Shown here piece by piece: positions 11,412 through 20,372 of a stretch of DNA of 25,531 nucleotides. This DNA is from UBA6136 sp039795615. GTDB taxonomy: Bacteria; Pseudomonadota; Gammaproteobacteria; Methylococcales; Methylococcaceae. How positions within the stretch are numbered: the first letter of the stretch is position 1; every line of letters begins with the position of its first letter. The notes under the pieces are model-generated. The model saw only the letters and a list, made by a program, of their open reading frames with translations. It was not told the origin of the DNA and did not search any database. The stretch lies in the NCBI GenBank assembly GCA_039795615.1, contig JBDKLO010000014.1, forward strand, positions 1 to 25,531, written 5' to 3'. The position numbers and the translations under genes were made by a program.

Positions 11412-11735
11412 TCAGAAAAGTCGGGAGCGACCCTTCAGCGAAAGATAGGTCTGATAGCGCTCTTCCATTCGGTTCCAGGACGAGCGACCGTAACCGTAGC
11501 CCACGAACATCCAGGTCAAAAGCGCCACCAGGATGCGAAGCTCCCAGCGGCCTTCGAGACTGAAGACGGCACCGTAGTGAGAGTGCTGAAAAAGCCCCAG
11601 GGAAAAGGCGAACATCACACCGCCCCAGCGCAAAACACCCTGCGTCCAGATAAAGCGTGATCGACCCTGACGCCGCAGCCCTTCCCAACGCGCAGCCTCG
11701 GCTTCATTCAGTGCGGAGGCTCTCCCGATCTTCAA
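11412..11735 (-). CDS. Small two-helix membrane protein of unknown function
   Basis: I do not recognise this 107-residue protein. It would start at a TTG (11735-11733) two bases after the ugd stop and is the last gene of the long minus-strand run. The start is weakly supported, as no ATG occurs before the first hydrophobic segment. Two hydrophobic stretches are visible: about 35-50 (VLRWGGVMFAFSLGLF) and about 68-82 (RILVALLTWMFVGYGYG), with basic ends (RRQGRSRF before, GRSSWNRMEERY after). This suggests a small inner-membrane hairpin. Tight spacing to ugd hints at co-transcription, with an envelope role possible but unproven. A longer overlapping open frame on the same strand (11221-11688) lacks such protein-like features and runs into dnaE, so I prefer this frame. 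Confidence 0.65.
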   Translation of the reverse strand: MKIGRASALNEAEAARWEGLRRQGRSRFIWTQGVLRWGGVMFAFSLGLFQHSHYGAVFSLEGRWELRILVALLTWMFVGYGYGRSSWNRMEERYQTYLSLKGRSRLF

Positions 11736-11737
11736 CG

Positions 11738-13087
11738 TTAAGACGTCGCAGGCCGGTGAATGGATTCGCCACGACCGATGCCGTAGTAGTCGATTCCGAG
11801 CCCCTTGAGCAGGACCGGATCGTAGAGGTTTCGGCCATCGAAGATCACAGGGCGGGTCAGCGTGGAACGAATCCTTTCAAAATCAGGGCTCCTGAAGACA
11901 TTCCACTCGGTGACGATAATCAGCCCGGATGCACCCAGAAGGGCCTCATCGGGTGAGTTGACCAACGTCAGATCGTCGCGATCCCCATAGATCCGATGGG
12001 TTTCCTCCATCGCAACCGGATCAAAGGCCCTGACCTTGGCCCCCTTGGCCCAAAGGTGTTCCATCAAGGTGCGACTCGAAGCTTCGCGCATGTCATCCGT
12101 ATTGGGCTTGAAGGCCAGGCCCCAGACCGCGAAGGTCTTTCCCTGAATGTCTCCTGAGAAATAGCGATCCACCTTTTCAAAGAGGCGGGATTTCTGTCGT
12201 TCGTTGACGTCCTCGACGGCTTTGAGAAGTTGCGCGGAATACTGGACATCCCTTGCGGTCCGTTCGAGGGCTTTGACATCCTTGGGGAAGCAGGAGCCAC
12301 CATACCCGCATCCCGGATAGATGAAATGGTAGCCAATGCGAGGATCCGAACCAATCCCGACACGAACCTGCTCGATGTCTGCCCCCAGACGCTCTGCCAA
12401 ATTGGCGAGTTCGTTCATGAAACTGATCTTGGTGGCCAACATGGCATTGGCAGCGTATTTGGTGAGCTCTGCAGAACGAATGTCCATGCAGACCATCCGA
12501 TCATGATTCCTGTTAAAGGGAGAATAAAGCGCACGAAGGAGTTCAGTGGTCCTCGGGTTATCGGTCCCGACCACAATGCGATCGGGCTTCATGAAGTCTT
12601 CAATTGCGGCGCCTTCCTTGAGGAATTCCGGATTGGAAACGACATCGAACTCCAGGGTCGCCTGTCGTTTCTCCAGTGATCCAAGAATCGTTTCCCTGAC
12701 CAGATCTGCCGTCCCGACAGGAACCGTCGATTTGTTGACGACGATGCGGTAGTCCGACATCCTTTCGCCGATCGAGCGCGCTACCGCCGTGACGTATTGC
12801 AGGTCGGCTGAGCCATCTTCGTCAGGCGGCGTTCCCACGGCGATGAATTGAAATAGGCCGTGTCTGACGCCCTCGTCGATATCGGTCGTGAAATGAAGAC
12901 GACCGGCCTGGCGATTGCGCTCAATGAAGGCATCTAGCCCCGGTTCATGGATCGGCACATCCCCATTATTCAGGCGGTCGATCTTGCCCTGATCAATGTC
13001 GACGCACACGACGTCATTGCCCACCTCAGCAAGACAGGCACCAGTGACAAGACCCACATAACCCGAACCAAAAATCGTAACTTTCAT
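11738..13087 (-). CDS. ugd: UDP-glucose 6-dehydrogenase
   Basis: Oxidises UDP-glucose to UDP-glucuronate with two NAD+, supplying precursors for surface polysaccharide or lipid A modification. 449 residues, typical length. The NAD-binding motif is FGSGYVGLVTG (6-16). The catalytic Cys266 is in GYGGSCFPKDVKAL. NKSTVPVGT, PEFLKEGAAIEDF and WGLAFKPNTDDMREA are family landmarks. The ATG at 13087 has no Shine-Dalgarno sequence: CTCCT directly abuts it. It follows metZ by 46 bases, a gap large enough for its own promoter. It makes a surface-sugar precursor, as do the rfb genes on the other side of dnaE. Confidence 0.96.
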   Translation of the reverse strand: MKVTIFGSGYVGLVTGACLAEVGNDVVCVDIDQGKIDRLNNGDVPIHEPGLDAFIERNRQAGRLHFTTDIDEGVRHGLFQFIAVGTPPDEDGSADLQYVTAVARSIGERMSDYRIVVNKSTVPVGTADLVRETILGSLEKRQATLEFDVVSNPEFLKEGAAIEDFMKPDRIVVGTDNPRTTELLRALYSPFNRNHDRMVCMDIRSAELTKYAANAMLATKISFMNELANLAERLGADIEQVRVGIGSDPRIGYHFIYPGCGYGGSCFPKDVKALERTARDVQYSAQLLKAVEDVNERQKSRLFEKVDRYFSGDIQGKTFAVWGLAFKPNTDDMREASSRTLMEHLWAKGAKVRAFDPVAMEETHRIYGDRDDLTLVNSPDEALLGASGLIIVTEWNVFRSPDFERIRSTLTRPVIFDGRNLYDPVLLKGLGIDYYGIGRGESIHRPATS

Positions 13088-13133
13088 AGGAGTGCTAAGT
13101 GCGTTTTAAATTCGACAGATAAAGAGAAAGAGA

Positions 13134-14342
13134 TCAGAGGGCCCCGCGAGCCAGATCATCGCGAATGTCATTGAACGCTTCAAGGCCCACGGCGATTCGC
13201 ACCAGACCCTCGCGAATCCCTGCGGTTTCCCGCTCAAGTTCGGTCAGACGTCCGTGAGTGGTGGTCGCAGGATGGGTAATGGTTGTCTTTACATCCCCCA
13301 GATTTGCGGTGATGGAAAGCAGTCGCGTAGCATCAATGAGCCGCCAGGCAGCCTCCCTGCCCCCTTCGACCTCGAAGCTGACAATGCCGCCACCACCCGT
13401 TTGCTGACGGCGCACGAGCGCATGTTGCGGATGTGACGCCAACCACGGGTAGTTGACGCGCCTGACCCACGACTGGGACTCCAGCCACTGTGCCAATTTG
13501 AGCGCATTCTCACTGTGCGCCCGCATCCGAAGGCCCAGCGTTTCAAGCCCCTTCAGAAACACCCAGGCGTTAAAAGGACTCATCGAAGGACCACCGGTTC
13601 GGAGGAAGGGATAGACGCCCTTTTCCAGAAGCTCATGGCCGCCGACAATTGCCCCGCCGACGCATCGGCCCTGACCATCGAGATACTTGGTCGCCGAATG
13701 AATCACCAGGTCCGCTCCGAGAGCCAAAGGCTTCTGAAGCGCAGAGGTGCAGAAACAGTTGTCGATCGCGAGCAGTGCGCCATGGTCATGGGCTAACTGG
13801 GCCAGGACGCCGATGTCCGCAACTTCCGTTATCGGATTCGAAGGGGTCTCGGCAAAAAGAAGCCGGGTATTAGGCCGGATCGCGGCCTCCCAGGCCTTCG
13901 GATCGACGAGATCCACGAAGCTGGTCTCGACCCCGAACTTGCCGAGGAAGTTCTGGAACAAAAGGACGGTGTTGCCAAAAACGCCTCGTGAGCAGACGAC
14001 ATGGTCTCCCGCCTTCAGAAGGCCGAAAGCCATGGTGGCAATGGCCGCCATACCGGAACCCACCGCGATACAACGCTCACCGCCTTCAAGCGCGGCCAGG
14101 CGCTCCTCAAAGGCCCGAACGGTCGGATTGGTGAACCGCGAGTAGATATTTCCGGGCACCTTTCCGGTAAAGCGATCGGCCGCGTCCTTTGCGCTTGCGA
14201 ACACATAGCTTGATGTCGTGAAGATCGGCTCGGAATGTTCCCCTTCCGGCGTTCTCCGATGTCCGATCCGTATGGCCTGGGTCTCAGGATCGAGTTGAGA
14301 CCAATCCAAGATGTTGTCGTTTTCGCTCAAGGGATCTATCAA
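13134..14342 (-). CDS. metZ: O-succinylhomoserine sulfhydrylase
   Basis: PLP enzyme of the Cys/Met metabolism family, here expected to form homocysteine directly from O-succinylhomoserine and sulfide. 402 residues. The PLP lysine is K219 in HSATKYLDGQGRCVGG. SRFTNPTVRAFEERLAALEGG, SGMAAIATMAFGLLKAGDHVV and FAETPSNP are standard for the family. The neighbourhood (purF-metZ) matches the metZ position known from pseudomonads and betaproteobacteria, which favours MetZ over MetB or MetC. The start appears to be TTG (14342-14340) overlapping the purF stop. A second TTG lies four codons downstream. Confidence 0.92.
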   Translation of the reverse strand: MIDPLSENDNILDWSQLDPETQAIRIGHRRTPEGEHSEPIFTTSSYVFASAKDAADRFTGKVPGNIYSRFTNPTVRAFEERLAALEGGERCIAVGSGMAAIATMAFGLLKAGDHVVCSRGVFGNTVLLFQNFLGKFGVETSFVDLVDPKAWEAAIRPNTRLLFAETPSNPITEVADIGVLAQLAHDHGALLAIDNCFCTSALQKPLALGADLVIHSATKYLDGQGRCVGGAIVGGHELLEKGVYPFLRTGGPSMSPFNAWVFLKGLETLGLRMRAHSENALKLAQWLESQSWVRRVNYPWLASHPQHALVRRQQTGGGGIVSFEVEGGREAAWRLIDATRLLSITANLGDVKTTITHPATTTHGRLTELERETAGIREGLVRIAVGLEAFNDIRDDLARGAL

Positions 14343-15847
14343 CCTGAATTGTGAAGGCCGATGATGTTGTCGGTGCCCTCGCGGGTTGACTTGGCCTTGT
14401 CGTTTCGATTATTGGAAAGCCGATCGAGATAGTCCTGATCGACATCGCCGGTGACATAGTGGCCATCGAAACAGGAGGTATCGAATTCGTTGATCTCCGG
14501 ATTTCCCCGACGAACCGCCGCAATCAGGTCCTCCAGATCCTGGTAGATCAGCCAGTCGCACCCCAATGCCTTCTCAATCTCGGCTTCGGTGCGACCATGT
14601 GCAATCAATTCATGAGCTGCCGGCATGTCGATGCCATAGACGTTGGGATAGCGAACGGGGGGCGCCGCTGAAGCAAAATAAACTTTCCGCGCACCCGCGT
14701 CCCTGGCCATCTGAATGATCTGTTCCGACGTCGTGCCACGGACAATCGAGTCATCGACCAGAAGAACGTTACGATCCTTGAAATCCATCCCGATCGCATT
14801 CAGTTTCTGTCGGACCGATTTCCGGCGTAACTGTTGCCCAGGCATGATGAAGGTCCGACCGATATAGCGGTTCTTGATAAAGCCTTCGCGATACTTGATG
14901 CCCAGCTTATTGGCGAGCTGCAAAGCCGACGTCCGGCTCGTATCCGGGATCGGGATCACCACATCGATGTCGTGGTCTGGACGGAGCCTCTGAATCTTGT
15001 CAGCCAGCTTGTCGCCCATGCGACGTCGGGCCCGATAGACCGAAATGTCGTCCAGAATCGAATCAGGGCGCGCAAAGTAAACGTATTCAAAAATGCACGG
15101 CGACAACACGGGATTCTTCGCGCACTGCAGTGAATGCACGGTCCCGTCCCGCTCAATGAAAATGGCTTCGCCGGGATCGACATTCCGGATCGTGTTGAAG
15201 CCCAGAACGTCGAGCGCGACATTCTCTGAAGCAAACATGAAATCCGTGCCGGTCTCGGTTTTCCGCTCGCCATAGACCAAAGGACGGATCCCGTGGGGAT
15301 CGCGGAATGCCAGCACGCCGAAACCGGTGATCATGGCGACCACACTGTAGGCCCCCCGACAGCGTTCGTGAACCGCTTTGACGGCTTGAAAGACGTCCTG
15401 CGGCCCGATGCGGAGCTTACCGAGCTCGTGCAATTCGTGAGCGAAGACGTTCAGCAGAACTTCAGAATCCGAATCCGTATTGAGATGACGCTGGTCCTGA
15501 ACAAACAGCTCATGCTTCAAGGTCTCGGCATTCGTCAGATTCCCATTGTGCGCAAGGGTGATGCCATAGGGCGAATTGACGTAGAAGGGCTGAGCTTCAG
15601 AGGAGCTGGTGCAACCCGCCGTCGGGTAGCGGACATGACCAATGCCCATGGTGCCCCGGAGATTCATCATGTGCCGGGTATGAAAGACATCACGAACCAG
15701 ACCGCTTCCCTTTCGGAGATGGAAACGATCACGTTCGCAGGTCACGATACCGGCAGCATCCTGCCCCCGGTGCTGAAGAACCGTCAGGGCCTCATAGAGT
15801 TCCTGGTTGACTTCCTGAGTCGAAACGATACCGGCAATACCACACAT
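14339..15847 (-). CDS. purF: Amidophosphoribosyltransferase
   Basis: First committed step of purine synthesis: PRPP plus glutamine to phosphoribosylamine. 502 residues. The N-terminal MCGIAGIV places Cys2 as the glutaminase nucleophile after Met removal. HRGQDAAGI, HVRYPTAG and LAHNGNLTNAETL complete the Ntn glutaminase domain. The PRPP-binding motif VLLVDDSIVRGTT spans 361-373. No N-terminal propeptide is present, as in E. coli PurF. It follows cvpA by 18 bases, the classic cvpA-purF arrangement. No clear Shine-Dalgarno sequence precedes the ATG. Confidence 0.97.
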   Translation of the reverse strand: MCGIAGIVSTQEVNQELYEALTVLQHRGQDAAGIVTCERDRFHLRKGSGLVRDVFHTRHMMNLRGTMGIGHVRYPTAGCTSSSEAQPFYVNSPYGITLAHNGNLTNAETLKHELFVQDQRHLNTDSDSEVLLNVFAHELHELGKLRIGPQDVFQAVKAVHERCRGAYSVVAMITGFGVLAFRDPHGIRPLVYGERKTETGTDFMFASENVALDVLGFNTIRNVDPGEAIFIERDGTVHSLQCAKNPVLSPCIFEYVYFARPDSILDDISVYRARRRMGDKLADKIQRLRPDHDIDVVIPIPDTSRTSALQLANKLGIKYREGFIKNRYIGRTFIMPGQQLRRKSVRQKLNAIGMDFKDRNVLLVDDSIVRGTTSEQIIQMARDAGARKVYFASAAPPVRYPNVYGIDMPAAHELIAHGRTEAEIEKALGCDWLIYQDLEDLIAAVRRGNPEINEFDTSCFDGHYVTGDVDQDYLDRLSNNRNDKAKSTREGTDNIIGLHNSG

Positions 15848-15865
15848 AGATTTGTATTACTGCAA

Positions 15866-16375
15866 TCAGTGGGAAAGGGATTTTTCCCCCAAACGCGGCA
15901 CAAAGCCGGGGGGGACCTGAGCTTCCATCCAAATGGCAAGCGATTGAAACACGGGAATGAGTTGCGAGGCCTGCCAGGTGGGCTCCTTGGGAAATGGCGT
16001 GGAGCGCGCCAGGAAGACCCCAACCGTCAGAATCAAGACCCCACGCGCAACACCAAACAGGAGGCCGGCCATACGGTCAACGCCTGAAAGGCCGGTGGTC
16101 TCGAGAATTCTTGCCAGAACGAAACCCAACATGCCTGCCATGATCAAGGTGAGGATGAAGAGCAAGCCAAACGCAGCAGCAATTCGAGCGGTCGGAGAGG
16201 GAATGACGGTCTCAAGCAGCACGGCCAGATCATGACTGAAGCGGATGCCCGCCCAGATGGCGATACCCCAGGTCATCAAAGACAGGACCTCGCGCACCAG
16301 CCCACGCATCAGGCCCACCAGCCCTGAAAGGCCCATGACCCCCACCATCAGCAAATCCAGCCAGTTCAAAGCCAT
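15866..16375 (-). CDS. cvpA: CvpA family membrane protein
   Basis: Inner-membrane protein of the colicin V production family, 169 residues from the ATG at 16375. The N-terminus MALNWLDLLMVGVMGLSGL followed by GLMRGLVREVLSLMTWG is the conserved CvpA opening. Four hydrophobic helices are visible. GVDRMAGLLFGVARGVLIL is the second conserved block. An in-frame GTG at 16411 would add 12 residues unlike the family, so the internal ATG is preferred although it lacks a Shine-Dalgarno sequence. Its molecular role is not settled in any species. It lies between the SPOR gene and purF, as in E. coli. Confidence 0.92.
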   Translation of the reverse strand: MALNWLDLLMVGVMGLSGLVGLMRGLVREVLSLMTWGIAIWAGIRFSHDLAVLLETVIPSPTARIAAAFGLLFILTLIMAGMLGFVLARILETTGLSGVDRMAGLLFGVARGVLILTVGVFLARSTPFPKEPTWQASQLIPVFQSLAIWMEAQVPPGFVPRLGEKSLSH

Positions 16376-16424
16376 GCAATCAGGATACTGATGGGACTCA
16401 AGGACTTCCACATATCAGACACGC

Positions 16425-17336
16425 TCAATGCCCCTGAAGAATCAGGCCGCGCACGCCATCCTGTTCGGAAAGCTGCTTTTGAATCTGCTCGGCACGCGCA
16501 TGATCAAGATTGGGGCCCACGGTCACGCGATAGACCTTGCCATTCAGCCCTTCCACCACCTGCATACGGACCGGAAGGCTCCGCTTCTTCAACTTTTCCA
16601 CCAAGGCCTTGGCATTATTTTCATCGCTGAACGTACCGGCCTGAACCAGATAGCTGGAGGGGACTGCCGGCTTTGCAGGACTTGCAGCCGAGACGGGCGG
16701 TTTTGCCACCGGAGCGGCGGCCGGAGTCACCGGTTTTTTCGGGGTCTCCTGCGGAGCGACCGGTTTTTTCACCGGGGCCTCTGCGACCTGAGCCACCGGG
16801 GGAGGTGTCGGTTTCGCCGGCTTCATGGCCTCAGGCTTTTTGGCTGGGGGTTTCGGACGATCCACAGCGTCCGTGGCCACCTTTGCTGGCGGAACATCGG
16901 CCATCGGATGCTGGAGTTTCGGTGTCAAGGCAGACTTGGTCTGAGGTGCCTTGGGATCGAGAATGACGGGCCCCCGGCTTTCAGCAACGGGTTCTTCAGG
17001 ATAATCTTCAGACACTGGGGCCTGCCCCGCATCCTCTGAGGGCGCTGCGGCCGACTGAGTGGCTTGGGGCTTGGGTTCTTCAAGGGGGACGACCGTATAG
17101 GCCCTTTTCTTTGATGCCGGAACTTGCTGAGTCTGTGGCGCCTGTGTTTCGACGCGTGGCTTTTCCGTGGCGGTACTTTCATCCTTGGGTAACGCCAGTG
17201 ACTGGGATTCCATGGGCAACGGGAGTTCCGTGGCTGTTTTAGGCGCCTTATCCTCAAAGAAATAAGGCACGATGATCACTGCCAGGATCGAAAGGATCCC
17301 CGCCCCCATCAACCGTCGCTTCACTTGCTCGTCCAT
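16425..17336 (-). CDS. dedD: SPOR-domain membrane protein (DedD-like)
   Basis: 303 residues. A short cytoplasmic basic start (MDEQVKRRLMG) is followed by one transmembrane helix (about 10-27, ILSILAVIIVPYFF). Then comes a long Pro/Ala/Lys/Val-rich periplasmic linker (about 28-225). A C-terminal SPOR domain covers about 227-303, with YLVQAGTFSDENNAKALVEKL and YRVTVGPNLDHARAEQIQKQL. SPOR domains bind denuded peptidoglycan at the division septum, and DedD has this architecture. The position between folC and cvpA is the dedD position in E. coli. I chose the ATG at 17336; a TTG just before it is also open. A G7 run precedes the start and may serve as ribosome-binding site. The long linker is low-complexity and will be poorly conserved. 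Confidence 0.92.
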   Translation of the reverse strand: MDEQVKRRLMGAGILSILAVIIVPYFFEDKAPKTATELPLPMESQSLALPKDESTATEKPRVETQAPQTQQVPASKKRAYTVVPLEEPKPQATQSAAAPSEDAGQAPVSEDYPEEPVAESRGPVILDPKAPQTKSALTPKLQHPMADVPPAKVATDAVDRPKPPAKKPEAMKPAKPTPPPVAQVAEAPVKKPVAPQETPKKPVTPAAAPVAKPPVSAASPAKPAVPSSYLVQAGTFSDENNAKALVEKLKKRSLPVRMQVVEGLNGKVYRVTVGPNLDHARAEQIQKQLSEQDGVRGLILQGH

Positions 17337-17351
17337 CAAGACCCCCCCGTC

Positions 17352-18614
17352 TCAGGCCACCATGGCCAGATAATCAGAAACCAGAAAGAAAGAACCAAAT
17401 ACGAGAATCATGTCGTCCGGGCCCGAGGCCCCCTTCGCAGCGGCTAACGCCTCCCCGACCCCGGCGAATCCCGCCTCCACGCGATCCACCCCCGCATTAT
17501 GGAGGATTTCCGCCAATTCTACAGGGGATGCAGCCCGGGTCATGCTCAGAGGAGCGAGATACCAGGCCTCAATCTGATCCTGGATCAGCCGCACAATCGC
17601 CGAGATATCTTTATCACGCATCACGGAGAAAACGGCGTGGATTTTTTTGTTCGGATAGTTCTTTGCCAGATGCCGGGCAAGAATCCCCACCGACTGGGGA
17701 TTATGAGCCACATCAAGCAAGACGGGCCTCTCTCCGGGAAAGAACTGAAAACGGCCCGGCAAACGAACTTTTCGAAGCCCCTCGCAGATCGCTTCATCAC
17801 TGACGCGAAGGGCATCCGGCAAAAGCTCTAGACACTGAATCACCGCCGAGCCATTGAGAAACTGATGATCGCCTGGAATCGCAGAAAACGGGAGAGGACC
17901 CCTCGTGCGGGTGTCTCCAACCCAGAACCAGCTCTGGCCTTCGAGACGGAAGGAGAAGTCGATAGCGGATCGATAACAAGGCGCGCCCTTTTCTTCAGCC
18001 ACATCGACCACGGTCTTCGGCGCGTCGGGGTCGCCCAAAACCACCGGCTTTCCGCTCCGGATGATCCCCGCCTTTTCAAACCCGATGGACTCTCGGTTAT
18101 CGCCTAACCAGTCCTGATGATCAATGTCGATACTCGCAATCAGCGCAATATCCGCATCGACGACATTGACGGCATCCAGACGCCCGCCCAATCCGACCTC
18201 TAGGAGGTGAACATCAAGATCTTCCTCGGAAAAAAGGATCAAGGCCGCCAGCGTCCCAAATTCAAAGAAGCTCAGCGAGATATCGCCGCGGGCCGCTTCG
18301 ATGCGCTCAAACGCCTGAAGCAGCCGATCATCGGAAGCGGGTACCCCATTGATTCCGATGCGTTCGTTATAACGGAGGATGTGCGGAGAGGTATAGGTAC
18401 CGACCCGATAGCCCGCCGCGCGAAGGATGCTGTCCAGCATCGCAACACAGGAGCCTTTGCCGTTGGTCCCAGCCACACTGATCGTGAAGGCTCTGACCGG
18501 CGGAAGATCCAACCGGCTTAGCACCTCTCGAATCCGACCCAACCCTAGATCAATCGTCTGAGGGTGGAGGGTTTCCTGGAATGCCAGCCACTCGGCCAGC
18601 GTAGCAAACCCCAT
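17352..18614 (-). CDS. folC: Bifunctional dihydrofolate synthase / folylpolyglutamate synthase
   Basis: Adds glutamate to dihydropteroate and to folates (Mur-ligase-like ATP-dependent). 420 residues, close to E. coli FolC. The P-loop is GTNGKGS (49-55) in ISVAGTNGKGSCVAML, followed by GTYTSPHILRYNERIGING. Other landmarks are LLEVGLGGRLDAVNVVD, SIDIDHQDWLG and LLDVAHNPQSVGILARHL. The ATG at 18614 follows the accD stop by five bases, so the two are almost certainly co-transcribed. The accD-folC-dedD order is conserved in proteobacteria. Confidence 0.96.
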   Translation of the reverse strand: MGFATLAEWLAFQETLHPQTIDLGLGRIREVLSRLDLPPVRAFTISVAGTNGKGSCVAMLDSILRAAGYRVGTYTSPHILRYNERIGINGVPASDDRLLQAFERIEAARGDISLSFFEFGTLAALILFSEEDLDVHLLEVGLGGRLDAVNVVDADIALIASIDIDHQDWLGDNRESIGFEKAGIIRSGKPVVLGDPDAPKTVVDVAEEKGAPCYRSAIDFSFRLEGQSWFWVGDTRTRGPLPFSAIPGDHQFLNGSAVIQCLELLPDALRVSDEAICEGLRKVRLPGRFQFFPGERPVLLDVAHNPQSVGILARHLAKNYPNKKIHAVFSVMRDKDISAIVRLIQDQIEAWYLAPLSMTRAASPVELAEILHNAGVDRVEAGFAGVGEALAAAKGASGPDDMILVFGSFFLVSDYLAMVA

Positions 18615-18619
18615 CGGAA

Positions 18620-19534
18620 TTACGATTCAGAGTTCTGGTCTTCCGAAACACCGAGCATGAGCGGCTCGTGGGCCCCGGCAGCCCCTTCCGGGAAGAGGAT
18701 TTCCAGGATCTCTGAGACCGTTTGCCGCAGTTCACGACGATCAACGATCATGTCGAGGGCTCCATGTTCCAGCAGAAATTCGCTTCTCTGGAAGCCTTCC
18801 GGGAGCTTTTCTCTGACGGTCTGCTCAATCACGCGAGGTCCGGCAAATCCGATCAAGGCGCCTGGCTCACCAATATTGATATCCCCGAGCATCGCAAGAC
18901 TGGCAGAAACCCCCCCCATGGTCGGATCGGTCATCACCGAGATGAAGGGAATACCGGCCTTGGCCATCTGAGCCAAAGCCGCACTGGTTTTGGCCATTTG
19001 AAACAGGGAGAGCAAAGATTCCTGCATGCGTGCGCCACCGCTGGCGGCAAAGCAGATCATCGGCACGCGCTGGGCAATACAGTGATTCACCCCACGGATG
19101 AACCGCTCACCGACCACCGAGCCCATCGACCCCCCCATGAAGTCGAAATTGAAGGCCGCAGCCACAATGGGGCGTCCTTCGAGCCGACCCGCAACAACGA
19201 TGAGCGCATCTCTCTCGCCGGAGTTCTTTTGAGCCTGAACGAGACGATCCTTGTACTTCTTGCTGTCCTTGAACTTGAGCACGTCCACGGAAACCAGATG
19301 CTCGGCGAGCTCCACCCGATTGCCCGGATCGAGGAAGGCATGCAGCCTTTTTCGTGCGCTGAGACGCATGTGGTGTCCGCATTTGATGCAGACCGAAAGG
19401 TTCCGGTCGACTTCCGCCCGGTAGTGGATGGCATTACAGCTTGGACACTTCGTCCAAAGACCCTCGGGAATAGTGCCCTTGGTCGATGCCTCGGTACGGA
19501 TTTTGGTAGGGACCAGTTTATGAAACCAGCTCAC
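18620..19534 (-). CDS. accD: Acetyl-CoA carboxylase carboxyltransferase subunit beta
   Basis: Beta subunit of the carboxyltransferase that makes malonyl-CoA for fatty-acid synthesis; partner AccA is not in the window. 304 residues. The N-terminal zinc ribbon has C30, C33, C49 and C52 (KCPSCNAIHY...CIKCGHH). The crotonase-like core shows FMGGSMGSVVGERFIRG and ASGGARMQESLLSLFQMAKT. The GTG start at 19534 has AGAGG about six bases upstream. Sixteen bases separate it from trpA. A G8 run codes for part of MGGVSASL (C8 on the plus strand at 18910-18917). Confidence 0.97.
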   Translation of the reverse strand: MSWFHKLVPTKIRTEASTKGTIPEGLWTKCPSCNAIHYRAEVDRNLSVCIKCGHHMRLSARKRLHAFLDPGNRVELAEHLVSVDVLKFKDSKKYKDRLVQAQKNSGERDALIVVAGRLEGRPIVAAAFNFDFMGGSMGSVVGERFIRGVNHCIAQRVPMICFAASGGARMQESLLSLFQMAKTSAALAQMAKAGIPFISVMTDPTMGGVSASLAMLGDINIGEPGALIGFAGPRVIEQTVREKLPEGFQRSEFLLEHGALDMIVDRRELRQTVSEILEILFPEGAAGAHEPLMLGVSEDQNSES

Positions 19535-19550
19535 GTTCGACCTCTAGGAT

Positions 19551-20372
19551 TCAGGCGGATGGGATTTTGACCGCGTCAAGTGCGGTCCTAATCGAGGATA
19601 TCAGGGCTTCAATTTCGAAAAGCGCCTTCGCGGTATCGTCCTTGGCCGCTTCAATTTGACTGACCAGCGCGCTCCCAATGACGACCCCTTCCGCGAGTCG
19701 GCCGATGTTGGCCGCGGTCTCGGCATTCTTTACCCCAAAGCCGACGGCCAGGGGCAAGGAGGTCAGACTCCGAATTTCTGCCAGCTTGCGCTCCACATCC
19801 CCCAGATCCAGGTGGCCTGCACCTGTGACGCCCTTGAGCGCGACATAATAAATATAGCCACGCCCCAACTGACCCATCTTTTGGATCCGGGCAGGCGTGC
19901 TGTTGGGGGCCAGGAGGAAGATCGGATCGATACCGCCCGCCTCCAGAAGCTTGAGAAAGTCTTCTGATTCCTCCGGCGGCATGTCGACGGTCAGAACCCC
20001 ATCGACCCCGGCTTCAACCGCAAGGTCCCGAAATCGCTCATAGCCCAGCGCTTCGATCGGATTCAGGTAGCCCATAAGGACAATCGGAGTCTCCTGGTCT
20101 TCCAGCCTGAAAGCCTTGACGATTTCCAGCGTCCGACGCAGGCTCATCTTGTAAGCCAAAGCCCGCTCGCTGGCCCGCTGGATGACCGGTCCGTCGGCCA
20201 TGGGATCGGAAAAGGGAACGCCCACCTCGATGATGTCGGCACCCGCTCTTACCAAGGCCTTGAGCGCCGGCAGCGTAAAGTCGGGATTTGGGTCGCCGGC
20301 CGTGATGAAGGGGACCAGAGCCGTTCGGTTGGCCGCCTTGAGGGCCGCCATCTTGGATGTCAGACGACTCAT
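19551..20372 (-). CDS. trpA: Tryptophan synthase alpha subunit
   Basis: Cleaves indole-3-glycerol phosphate to indole and glyceraldehyde-3-phosphate, passing indole to TrpB. 273 residues. Catalytic E49 (IIEVGVPFSDP) and D60 (MADGPVIQRA) are at the same positions as in the E. coli enzyme. VPFITAGDPNPDFTL and VTGAGHLDLGDVERKL are family blocks. The ATG overlaps the trpB stop by four bases (ATGA), the usual coupling for two subunits made in equal amounts. Confidence 0.97.
   Translation of the reverse strand: MSRLTSKMAALKAANRTALVPFITAGDPNPDFTLPALKALVRAGADIIEVGVPFSDPMADGPVIQRASERALAYKMSLRRTLEIVKAFRLEDQETPIVLMGYLNPIEALGYERFRDLAVEAGVDGVLTVDMPPEESEDFLKLLEAGGIDPIFLLAPNSTPARIQKMGQLGRGYIYYVALKGVTGAGHLDLGDVERKLAEIRSLTSLPLAVGFGVKNAETAANIGRLAEGVVIGSALVSQIEAAKDDTAKALFEIEALISSIRTALDAVKIPSA

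Noticed and set aside
15293..16087. 264-codon plus-strand open frame over purF and cvpA
   Set aside because: Antisense to two well-supported genes, with a composition typical of a reverse-frame shadow.
16425..17336. Tandem repeats in the Pro/Ala/Lys-rich linker of the SPOR protein
   Set aside because: The PVAxP/KKP-like phrases are irregular; this is low-complexity linker, not an ordered DNA repeat array.
18722..19570. 282-codon plus-strand open frame opposite accD
   Set aside because: accD on the other strand has its zinc ribbon and catalytic blocks intact; the plus-strand product is unrecognisable.
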